This document shows positions 10,723 through 21,279 of a DNA stretch of 64,000 bases, piece after piece. The notes under the pieces were generated by a model. That model made no database searches and had not been told where the DNA came from. It was given only the letters and a program-made list of their open reading frames with translations. Source of the DNA: Macrotrachela quadricornifera (lineage: Eukaryota > Rotifera > Eurotatoria > Philodinida > Philodinidae); NCBI GenBank assembly GCA_022393335.1, contig JAJEKB010020261.1:203929-267928 (forward strand), in the 5' to 3' direction. Every line of letters begins with the position of its first letter. Within the stretch, counting starts at the first letter, position 1. Position numbers and translations under genes: made by a program.

Positions 10723-12259
10723 TGTCAATTATGTTTTTTGATTATGTTTGTGTTTAACAATGAACTATGAAAAGACTTTTGATCTCTAACGCGATATATA
10801 TCCTACAATGATCATATAACACTCGATTTCTTGGCAATTCACAAGTGCATCTGTCTAAAGTCTGTTTTTTTTTGCTTGAAGATGGATCCTTACGTTGTAA
10901 TAGTGCGACAGAATCTATGCATCCAATGAGCCTTTCTGTGAAGATAAATCTTGAGGATATATCGAAGAACAACGTATTACTCACACACTCATACGCACTC
11001 TTAAACCATGACCAGTGATAACAATTGAGAAAGACACTATTTTATAAAACCTTCTTTTTTCAAAATTACTGATTGATTTCTAAAACTGTTCACCTAGCAA
11101 TATTCTATAGTAATGTAGACAGTGTGATATTAAAAGAATGCAACGATCTTTGAGTTATAAAGTAAAAACTGAGTGCCGCACAGGGTTGCCAAATCGTAAC
11201 TTTAGAAATCAGGAGTTGAAATCAAACTTCGCAAGAAAAGTCTGCGGATTTTAAGCCTTCTAAAAATTGTCTTCCGGTTTTTCTGTGTATTCAGAATTTC
11301 CAACAATCAGTGTCAAAAGTACGATGAGTGACTAAAGTAGCATAATTCCTCAAAATTTGTAATTTATTTCAAACCAGTCAAACGAATGCATAGAGCCAAG
11401 ACATAAATTAATTCTAGTGCTTAAAAGAAACTTGTACGGACACTTATGTATCGTAAATTAGTTAAGTAAGCAGTTCTTATAATTCTACAAAAAAGCTCAG
11501 CGCAGTCCTTTCGATGCTAAAATGTGAAATTGACATATCCACGTCATTTTAATTATGTTAATATAAGATATGTAAAATAATATATAACAGACAGTAGTTA
11601 CTCTTAAAATAATCAATCGTCGGAAGAACATTCTTTCTATTTAATATTCAGATTTCAAACAAATATTTTATCTTTAAATGCGATTAATGTAAATAATTTT
11701 ATGAATGTGTAAATTACAGTTCCACCCAGCTAAATAAACATAGTGGCTTTATTTATTATGTCACGCCTACCAGTAATGGGCAGTTGCCGATAATGAAGGA
11801 GGACCAAAGACTGTCGACTTAAAACTTAAACTCGTTATTTTTATTCAAAAATATATGTGACATTTACAAAACCATAATGATGATGTCAACAGTCGATATC
11901 AATATCTCTTCAAGATATTCGTTAACATTAAAGATGGACCTATCTAGAAATTCTATATTTGCTATGGCTATAGTTGTGATCGTGACCCAAAAGCTTCCTT
12001 CCTTTGGTTCATTATTTTTTAATCTAAGATCGTGTTGTAACTTTTGATAGGAAATCGCTGCCTGTACGTTCTTCTTTTTTTCTAAATAAATTTAAAAAAT
12101 CTTGTCAATACAGGAACAAATCGAAATGTGATCAAGCTCGTGTTGTTGCTAATAGATATTGAGTGCCATTTCAAAACTATTTATCATGAGATCTGAATCA
12201 TCACTTTTTCACATTGGTGTGCCAAAACTCAAAGATCCACCACATTCTCTTGTCTTCTG
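10723..12259. other. Gene-free spacer between convergent genes
   Basis: No gene or clear repeat was found. Minus-strand polyA-type signals (TTTATT on the plus strand) occur near 11749 and 11840 and could serve the ART-TPR relic. The remainder is AT-rich and unremarkable. Confidence 0.5.
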
Positions 12260-14592
12260 CTAATCTCCCAAGTGCAACTCCAATTCATGAGCACAAATAT
12301 TAGCCAAATAATCTAACATTTCGGTTCGTTCATATTCTGATCGACAGTTGTCATATGCCATTTGATAATACCGATGGGCATAATCGAAATTCTTTTTAAT
12401 AGTATTCAGGTTACTTCCTAACCGTTGGTAACAAATACCAATTTGACTAAAGATATGACCGACATCAATCGAACAATTTAAATCACGAACGTCGATGAAA
12501 GAAAGCCAAGTCTCTAATGCACGATGGTAGCTTTCCAACGCCATGCCATTCTCTTTTTCCCTATATTGTTGATGTTGACCGTAACGATAGATTTTTACTG
12601 CTTCGACCCATTTTTCCAATGGGTATAAATTCATTAGTTCGTGATAAATAATATGTAACTGTGTAAGCGGTACGTAGTACATTTGAAATGTTAGCGTACT
12701 TAGACAGTTTTTTAGATCTTTTCTGACACAGTACTCTGTTGATATTCGTGTGTCTATCGGTTCAAAATCATTTAGTAAAATTAAGTGGACCAAATAATGA
12801 TTTTCTTCTTTGTTAAAGCTGACGTCTTGAACTTTAAATCGATTTCCTATCATAAATAAAACTTCAGGTTCGTCTTGAAATTGATGTTAATCGCGAGTTT
12901 TGAAACATAGACCATACATCGTAATCGATAGGTGAAGAAAACATCGTTGTATTCTGAATATATAAATCTTCGGCTAATTTTTCAATATCGACTTTAGGCA
13001 TCATTTGACCACGAAACAAAGGCGACAAATTTGCCACATCTAAATAATCTTCAGTTCTTGATATAGATCTTTAATAAAAAAGCCGAATTTGAATAGAAGA
13101 TGAATATTGTGTTGTCGAAGTGTTTGATTTAATGAAACATAGATAAACATTTCTTTTTTTATACTCTTTTTCGAAAGTTTCGATATCTTTTGAAGTCGTA
13201 TATTGTCTTAACAAAGGTATGAGCTTCTGAAGTTGATCATCTGGATATGGTATATGACATAGAATATCAATCAACTCTTGGAACCATGCTTTTATCGAAC
13301 AGTCAGCACTTTCATCAAATTTTTCGACATGTAAATCGCATTGTTTTTCGGAAACTAAATAGTATATCACATCTTTGCGAAGATCTTCTAAGAGATCGTC
13401 AAAAGTTGTGTAAATATATTGTTTTACCTACACAATATGAACACAAGGTGTTATATTATGTATAGCACATGATACTTCTATCATGAATTCGCTCAGCGTC
13501 CCGATCGTAAAAACTGTTAATCAGCAAATGATTTCTGTTGTAGAAACAGCACAAAGAGATAAAAAGAAAAAGAAGGTAGTCTACAGTCTGAGAGAATTCT
13601 TCAAAATTCCTGAAAAATCGATCAAGATTATAGTGTATGATAATCTGAGTAGAATTTCACCCAACTTCCTCTTTTCCCTCTGACTCTATCAACTCTTTCT
13701 CAGCCTTTCTTTGATTATAAGGGTGTGCTGTGGAAATTTCGCTGAACATGGTGGTTATACGGATCAAATTCACAAGAAAAAACGAATCAACAGTTCTTTT
13801 TAGATAGACTGATACCCACCTTCATCGTCATACTAATACTTGGTACAAAAAGATGTCACTAGAAAGCGAGCGATCTTAAGACTGTATTGAATTCTCGAAA
13901 TTTCTGAAAGATTGGCGAAAACTGTAGATTATCATGAGCTGGATGACGTTTCACTCAACACTGCTGCCTACCACAGTTGTTTGTGCTACTCCTCTCGATC
14001 CTCTTCTGAATTTAAGGCGTATCAGAGAAAATTTGGTGATACTAGCTATTATGAGGACCGAATGTATAACGACTAGACAATGGAACAGACAAACATTCTT
14101 CTTTATACATACAGATTCTAGTTCTAGCTCAAAAATATAGTCAAAGAATGTGTGTTCATAGATAGAATAGCACTAAGATATTTAAAATACAACTTACTTT
14201 TCCATAATCTGAGATCCATTTTGGACATTGATTGGAAGAAACAGAGACAAGGTTCTGGCGCATAATATAAATTAGTAGAATATTTTCTTGTGTAGGAATG
14301 TTTGAAATAAAATTATCGGCCTGTTGCTGAGAGATGATTATGAATGTGCTAATAAATTTTGTCTGCTCAAGACATTCTAAAATTTCGATAACAGTAGAGA
14401 AGAACTGTACCGAATCAGCAATCGAGTGTAAATGATCAATATTTATTGGCGTTTGTGCATTATTATTTGATATTGTTTAGAAATAATATCTTTAAAATTA
14501 ATAAATGCAGAAGTGGTTGAGAATAAATTTGAATCTATATCGATCGATGAGCATTTTTTCAAGTCTGCCAAAGTGTAGAGATAGATATTCAT
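12260..14592 (-). pseudogene. ADP-ribosyltransferase-TPR gene, disrupted
   Basis: From the start at 14592, an N-terminal region typical of rotifer ART-TPR proteins (ECLEQTKFISTFIIISQQ) is broken by a 1-nt shift. A GTAAGT donor at 14197 joins an acceptor at 13428. The next exon gives the helical linker (13427-13130). The ART domain then follows in pieces: LRQHNIHLLFKFGFFIKDLY in one frame, LFRGQMM (catalytic Arg) in another, then NTTMFSSPIDYD (STS position), an apparent deletion of a core strand, and another shift into QDEPEVLFMIGNRF carrying the ExE glutamates (EPE). The C-terminal part (12260-12853) has TPR-like helices ending in ICAHELELHLGD. At least four frame breaks plus a deletion make it a relic, unless the assembly is poor here. 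The 770-nt intron (13428-14197) holds no recognised gene. Confidence 0.75.
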
Positions 14593-16083
14593 TTTGAAAT
14601 AAAAGAACGATTCGTTATGTCTACGATAAATTATTCAAAGTTGTTTCAACAGTGGGGGTTAGAAAGAACTATGAATTCTTTTGTTTTTGTCTTGTTGTTT
14701 GCGTTCTGTATTATTGTGGAAAAACGTCGTTTTTTAGAAGAACGAGCGATTTTTCCGTTGCATTTCACGGAAAAAAATGTAGTAATTTCTGTCTACCTTT
14801 GACAACTAAAGCAAATATTTTTTCTTGTTTTTTTCTTCATATAAAAGGAGGTGGAAAAGCAAAAAAAGTGAGTTTGCTCACATAGCTAAAAACATTCTAT
14901 AAAACACTTGGATTCATTGAAATCATTCATAATCGTTCAAATCCATTTTTTTTATTTCCGCTGTCTATATACATTCTGCTAATTGAATACCTACTTATTG
15001 AAAGTATAACACAAGGTATGAACATTATCCTGTGACAGAGAACTTCTGTAAATCCCAAAATAGTTCCCTCGTAAGTAAGACCTGATGCAAAAATGCCGTG
15101 GAATTTGTTTTCAGTGATTAATGAGTTTAACATGAATTGTTTTTTTATTTGTTTCGCTAAACTTCATAAGGTACGAGATAATTGTTTGCGTTTTATTATG
15201 AAAGTAACTATTAACATTATAACAAACGCAAAAAAATCAGCTGGGTTTGTTAGAATGTTCTAAAGAAGGAAATATCAGAGAAAAAATAGAAATAAGTATT
15301 ACACGTCGTTTAGTTTGACCGATATTAGGTTGCTGTGCACTTGCACACGTACATTTGATATACATTTCAGTCATAAGATTATAATGACAGACGCTGAAAC
15401 AATATTCTACACTTGACCGTTTCTTCTATTAGAAGGAACAAAACAGAAATATTACATTTAACGTAGACGAAAACGTTGGAAGAAATAGCATTAAAGATTT
15501 TTTTCCCACATGAATAATCCTGATTCGTTCTTGTCAAGAAATAAACAGAAAGAATTCTATTTCGCAACATAGTTGCACAGGTTTGTTTCAAGATGAATCT
15601 TTATTCTTTTAATTGTACTGTTTTCTATTATGATGTTTCATTAACATGAGCACGAAAGAAAACGAAACTTCAAAAACTTCTACATACTTTTTTCAAAATG
15701 CGAGAGTTCTGAAGAATCTTTCATAGTCTAATTCATGTATCAATTCTTAGGAAATCTTCTAACGCTCTGAAAAGATTGCGCACTCGATTAAATAACGAAT
15801 AAATGAAACTACTCAACATAACAACTGTATGCAGCTCAGCAGGTGAAAAATCATTATTTTTAGAGTGAATCAGTGAACGACTCACGATCAGCATCTTCCA
15901 ACTTGATTATTCTGGAAAAAAAATTTTACGCCATTAAAACGTGCACTCTTATACAAATAACAAAATTGCTTGTTTGATTTCAATTTTGTGTAAGTAGACG
16001 ATGCAAAGCTCGACGAATGAAAAAAATGAGTAATTTCATCACGACATAAATCGTATTGAAACAGCAATATTGTATGTTACAGT
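14593..16083. other. Gene-free spacer
   Basis: AT-rich with no supported gene. Short open frames on both strands (for example 14652-14885 and 15379-15591) look random. It ends in an acceptor-like TATGTTACAG directly before the ATG at 16084. Confidence 0.5.
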
Positions 16084-17025
16084 ATGAATCGAACATGCGA
16101 CGATCGTTCTCGCCGAATTCAAAATCACTGTCATCGCCGACAGGCGCGGAAAGCGGCGGAACGAAATCGGAACAAAACCTGTGATCCTGTTGATAAAGAT
16201 GACCTCGATATCACTAGAATGAACTCTAACATCGTGTCTTCACAGCAGACAGATGTTGAAAGACCGATCGACCCCATATTGGTTGTTTCAACTGATGAGC
16301 CTCAAACATTTGATAAAGATCATCATCCTGGTTCTCGGATGATCCGAAAATGGCGCCAAACTTTCTTAGGCAAAAAAACATCTTTCGAAGGAAACGAATA
16401 GGCCATAGCAGAAGCAGCTCAAAAAGGTTTAATGGAGGTGGGAAAAGTTGAATGTAAAAGCAACGGTGTTTTAGCTCTTATCAATAAAAAATTTAATCAA
16501 ATCAAGGGTCAATCTCGCGAGAAAATTGTGGCGTATTGCGTTCATCTTTATACGCGCGATGTATTTGTTAATCGAGTCATAAATCAAGCACTTCGTGATA
16601 ATGATGAAAGTAAATCAGAAACACTAGGACCCTATTGCTACTTATTGACCGAGTACCTATACTCATCTACACTGCCGACGTATCGTGGACATGTATTTCG
16701 TGGATGTCAGTTGGAATCATCTATGATTGAACAATATCGAAAAGTGATTGGAGAACGACCTGTCAAGTGGCTTGGCTTTACATCGACGAGCAAGACTCGA
16801 GAGATTGCAGAAGCATTTGGTTGTAACGTTGTTTTCAATATCGATTTAAGTCAATTCAGCGATCGTTTTCGATATAATCGACCTGTCGATATCTCACATC
16901 TGTCCCAGAAAACCTATGAAGATGAAGTTCTTTTGCCAGCTGGTTTTACCTTTATCGTCAACAAGGTCGAACAAGATGGGACCATGAATATCACTTCAAT
17001 TGATATATGTGGCATAGCACGATAA
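16084..17025 (+). pseudogene. NAD:arginine-type ADP-ribosyltransferase with one in-frame TAG
   Basis: One reading frame runs from 16084 to 17025 with a single TAG at 16399-16401. The N-terminal 105 residues are basic and disordered. The rest is an ART catalytic domain with the R-S-E triad: FRG with catalytic Arg (16699-16701), GFTSTS (STS at 16783-16791) and YEDEVLLPAG (ExE). Homology to the intact WWE-ART at 53619-54704 continues right up to the stop (AIAEAAQKGLMEVGK against ELVERAAEGIIIEGK), so the TAG interrupts a protein expected to be continuous. Explanations: nonsense mutation, readthrough, or an unrecognised short intron ending at CATAGCAG (about 16404-16411). The ART half alone could start at the Met at 16432. 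PolyA signal at 17116-17121. A TTACAG acceptor ends 1 nt before the ATG. No WWE domain is seen. Confidence 0.75.
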
Positions 17026-17547
17026 CTGCAGTCAGTGATATTTCTATAGTGACGTGTTGTAAGACCGAATAAGCGATATCTATTCAGTTAGTCTATCTGC
17101 AAGCGGCTATATTTTAATAAATAAATACCATATGACGAATACCCATGTGTACTAGGTGGTGTTAAATGTCAGAGCTTTTTTTCTCGGCCGTCTTCTTTCT
17201 ATCAAACATTGCTGGATAAGAGAGAAATGCTGTGATGAAGTTAGATTTTCGAGCTTCTCCCATCTTTTCGAGAAAATCGAATATAAGTAATGACCAACAT
17301 AAATTGTTCCTAAGAGTCTACTACTTTATGTGCACGCACCGTTAATCATTTGTTCTTGTTCATAACTGACCAACATGCTACAGAAAACAATTCCTCGGAG
17401 GAAAATGTTAAGAATGATAACACTATACTGATTGATACACAATTGAATGCAATTGCAACACTGTAATAGAAAATATTCTATCACAATCAACTTGCTTCTT
17501 TTTCTCTTTTTGTATACATTTATTTATTTATTTAGTCATGTAGAACA
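17026..17547. other. Convergent 3' spacer
   Basis: Contains the AATAAA of the ART gene (17116-17121) and, near 17519-17535, TTTATT motifs that read AATAAA on the minus strand just after the RBR stop. Nothing else is recognised. Confidence 0.55.
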
Positions 17548-19088
17548 TTATAAATCAGATTGTCCTTTGCATGCATGATCAAAATGACTTTTACGATTGA
17601 CTACAAATTGATCACATGAGAAACAAAAACCTCGTCTACAATATTGACAGATATGATAATCACTAGTACCAGATTTTATATTAAATTTTCGACATTTTAT
17701 ATTTGGACATTTTCTAGTACGTAGTAAAAGAAGTGTACTAACTACTGGTGGCTCTAATGATTTTGAATCAGTTTCATTTTTATCAATAGTTCTTTCACGT
17801 TCTAAGACTTCTTGTACTTTATCAAGATCACTTTTATATCTTTCAATTAATATTTTTGTATCTGCTGTTTGATCTGATACATCATCCCAGTTAAATGATG
17901 TATGACAATAAGTACAATACATATGATTACATCCCATATTTTTTTCAATAGGTACTTCACAGTTCGGATTTGGACATAGACGTGTAAAACTTGCGATTTT
18001 TGTTACAGCAAGAAAGTCACGTGCAAGGTTTTCTTCATTCTCCGATAATAGATTGAGTGTTTGCATTTTTTGACGTAATTTACGAGTATCTTCGATTAAT
18101 CCAACTAGTTCAGGGTCATAAACACATAATGTTTGAGAATGATAAATTTTTTTACATTTTTTACAAAATGCAAAATGACATTGATCACATAATGCGAGCT
18201 TATCTTTTCCACTACCAATTAAAACTGCTTGTTGAAATCTAAGAAATATTTAAAAAATTTTTAGATTAATATATCAAATAAACAAAGTTTTCATCAACCT
18301 TGTACACCAAACAATATCTGACATTTGCTCAAGAGTTTTTTGTAATAATAATCGTTCATATTTATCATACAATTGATTATTATTTAGAATGGTTTTTATT
18401 TCCGATGGTAATAATACTGATTGACATTGGAAATCAGGGCAAAGTAATCATTCAACTTAACCTGTATTAATATGCATTTGAGCATAATCATGAAGGCAAG
18501 TTCGACAAAAAGCATGATGGCATTTATATAATTGTACCATATCACGTCCGAATATATTATTTGACATACAAATTGGACATTCATGATATTCATAAAGAAA
18601 TTGTTCATGTTCCTTTTCTCGATTGTATTCCATTAATTGTTCATAGATATGTACCGCTTGATTAGGATCATAGATAGACATAGCTCGAGGGTCATCATTG
18701 TCATTATTTATATCCATATTTGATAAACAAAGCTCATCAATTGATAAAAATTGTTCTTTAAGATATTCAATCCATTGATAAACAATGGGTTCATTGAGAT
18801 TTTGTTCCCAAATTTTATCTAATGTTTCACACATATTTTGAAGATATTCACGAGATAAATAACATGATGAAAGGATAAATGTCGGAAGATAGATTTATGA
18901 TGGATACTGATCATGAAAATAAACTGTTAAAACTAATGGTGGAAGATGTTGAATTAGTATTGATAATTGATTATGATTATCTATAAGACGTAAATAAAAT
19001 TGTGTATGTAATTCAAATTGAACATTTTCATCACTTAAATCGATTTTACTATAAGCAATTCTTCTTCTTGCTGTTGTCTGTCAGTCAT
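17548..19088 (-). pseudogene. RNF14-like RBR E3 ubiquitin ligase, disrupted
   Basis: Domain order matches RNF14: RWD (19088-18720, with HLPPLVLTVYFHDQYPS), RING1 (CPICMSNN ... CHHAFCRTCLHDYAQMHI), IBR (LALCDQCHFAFCKKCKKIYH) and RING2 (CPNPNCEVPIEKNMGCNHMY, whose GCNHM Cys would be the catalytic acceptor), plus a C-terminal Cys-rich tail. One normal 60-nt intron (18239-18298) joins exons in frame (WCT|RFQQ). Breaks: TAA at 18895-18897 in the RWD, TAA at 18457-18459 and TGA at 18448-18450 between RING1 and its last zinc ligands (CPDFQC), and a frame change with apparent deletion near the N-terminus. A 45-nt GT-AG segment could remove the two RING1-end stops in frame but would delete conserved cysteines, so decay is preferred. 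The RING1-IBR-RING2 homology is strong; loss of function is likely but not proven. Confidence 0.78.
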
Positions 19089-20099
19089 CATTATTAATTA
19101 TTTTTCGTATGTTTTCTTTTCTTTTTATATTGAAAATTGTCTTGTCCTTGCACGATACCAAGGAAGAAAGAGAAACAAGTAAGTGCGTGTTGATTTATCC
19201 ACAAGAAAATATATGAAATGAGAATTACATTGTTGTAATCAGTCGCAAAGGGTACATATTGACGTTGGGTTTTTTTAGACAATTCAATCTGATACACTAC
19301 GATTCATCTCGGAAGAGAGTGATGCAAGAATGTTGCTGAAATTTGTTTTTCTTTTCTTTTATTGTCAAGTATGTGTTCATATGTGCAATCCTTTCAGTTC
19401 GCCGAATTTTGCATAGTATGATGCAATCTCGTCATGATTGCGTGTATTACAATTATTTACATATGTCTCAGATGTGAATAACAACTGCCACAAACAGTGC
19501 AAGTTTTCTATAAACGTCTGTATTGGAATGACAATGGGCTCACGTCTTATCATTCATCCTTGTGCGTGTTTGCTTCCATACACGATGCAAAAACCGAGTT
19601 CTCAGGACGACAAAAACAATAGAAAATACGTGAATTTCTTGGCATTGTCGATCATACCTATTTTGCTATATGCTTTATACTAGATCATCTAAAAAGAATT
19701 TTGTCCTTCTTAAAATCCGGAATTATCTTAAGTCATTTTCATGAATAATAAAAAGAAATTATTCATTACCTAAAATAGAACATTTTGTTGTATCTGATTT
19801 TGATGCGGGAGCAGTGGAAAATTTTGGTATTTGAAAAATTCTATTCTATTTATTTATTTTGATTTAAGGTTTAGTCATTTATTGAGAAGTTGGTTTATGT
19901 TTTAATGAAAAAAACAGTTTCAGCATCCCGTAAACACTATATACCAACCGTAGTTGCACATCAATAGTTTAGAAATCTGGTTTCACCAGCTGGGTGCGAA
20001 GAAGTATAAGATTTATTGTTACTTCTTTTCAAAAATACAAATAAAGATTTAATTATTATTGTACAATTATATGAGAAGGTTCACAATCTGAATTTAATT
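19089..20099. other. Gene-free spacer
   Basis: No convincing gene. Open frames at 19094-19297 (-) and 19438-19683 (+) have no recognisable features. Confidence 0.5.
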
Positions 20100-20572
20100 T
20101 TTAATGCAAATGTCTTAAACTAGAAAATGTTGCAAGTAAAACATTAAATTTACAAAATGGTCTTGCATATACACAAAATCCAGCATTGATTATTTCGTTT
20201 CATAATTAACATTTAAAAACAAATTTAATTATACGTGATCAAGATTTATCAACATCAATTTAACGTATTGCACGGTTCTCACATGGAAATCAAAGAGCAT
20301 GAAATTGGATTCAAGATAAATGAGAAAAATTTTTTTCAAATGGGGAAAATCTGGTACAAAATTGAAGCAATTTCAAGTCGATTTGTTAATAATAGACAAC
20401 GAAATGAATTTATTACTTTTGCTAATTCAATTAATACACGAGTTTTATATATACGTGAATTAATGAATAATATTACCGAAAATATCGTATAAGGCTGAAC
20501 TTGTACAGTTATTCTGGAGATTGAATAAACATATTCGAACTTATATTGCTTATTGTAGTAAATATTGTTTGT
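20100..20572 (+). pseudogene. Unrecognised decayed coding remnant
   Basis: Protein-like, helix-rich sequence runs through successive frames: ENVASKTLNLQNGLAYTQNP (from about 20119) with two stops, then an open stretch 20235-20492 (ISSRFVNNRQRNEFITFANS), then after a frame change AELVQLFWRLNKHIRTYIAY ending at TAA near 20572. The amphipathic pattern and continuity suggest a former gene, but I do not recognise the family. Confidence 0.3.
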
Positions 20573-21279
20573 AAATCATTGTGTTTATTTCTTTTTCATG
20601 CTTTTACGATCTACTAAATAAATATTGTTTTACATATTTATGAAACTGTAAAATGAGTATCCAGTTTGTCCTTTATGTTTCACCAAACAAATGTCAATTT
20701 GATTAATAAGTTTACTGTCTTGAATTTTCCCATTTCGACTTATTTCTATTTAAAATCAGTATTGATTTCTTACTTTATAGAAAATAAGTTATTTTCAAAA
20801 GATAAAATTGAATTTTCCCAAATTAGAAAACCTAACATTTCAGAAATATTCAAAACTTAATGAATGGACATAAAATTTAAAAATTGCTTTATTTTATTTT
20901 AAATCACTTTTCAAAAAAGTAAAACCAATAAAAACTGACAATGTATGATTGAGATTCTGTGGAAGGCGCCGGTTCAGTAAGGCTTGTCACATTTGTTGTT
21001 CGCGGTACCTGTAAATGAGAAACAGTAGAATGTAAATGAGTGCCCATCAGTGTCACTGTGCGACTTCAGTTGAATAAAGACTAATCGATTTGTGATTAGA
21101 ACTCGATTGAAAGACTATCTTATGAACATTAGTTACCGTGAGTATCTGTGCAAGTGTAGAGGGCAAGGCGACGAATTGAGGATGAGAATAAAGATAGTTG
21201 TCAAGCTGAAAGTGAGAACCTAAAAGTTAGGATTGAGGACGAGGGTGAGGGTGAAGATGGCAATAGGATGAATTAATTT
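20573..21279. other. Spacer with purine-rich patch
   Basis: No gene. A purine-rich stretch (21160-21270, GAGGGTGAGGGTGAAGATGG-like) resembles the reverse complement of 59880-59935, suggesting a shared low-complexity or dispersed repeat. It abuts the large inverted duplication. Confidence 0.4.

Noticed and set aside
21160..21270. GAGGGTGAGGGTG-type stretch as an internal telomere repeat
   Set aside because: Units are irregular and do not match a clean short telomeric repeat; it is better described as purine-rich low complexity.
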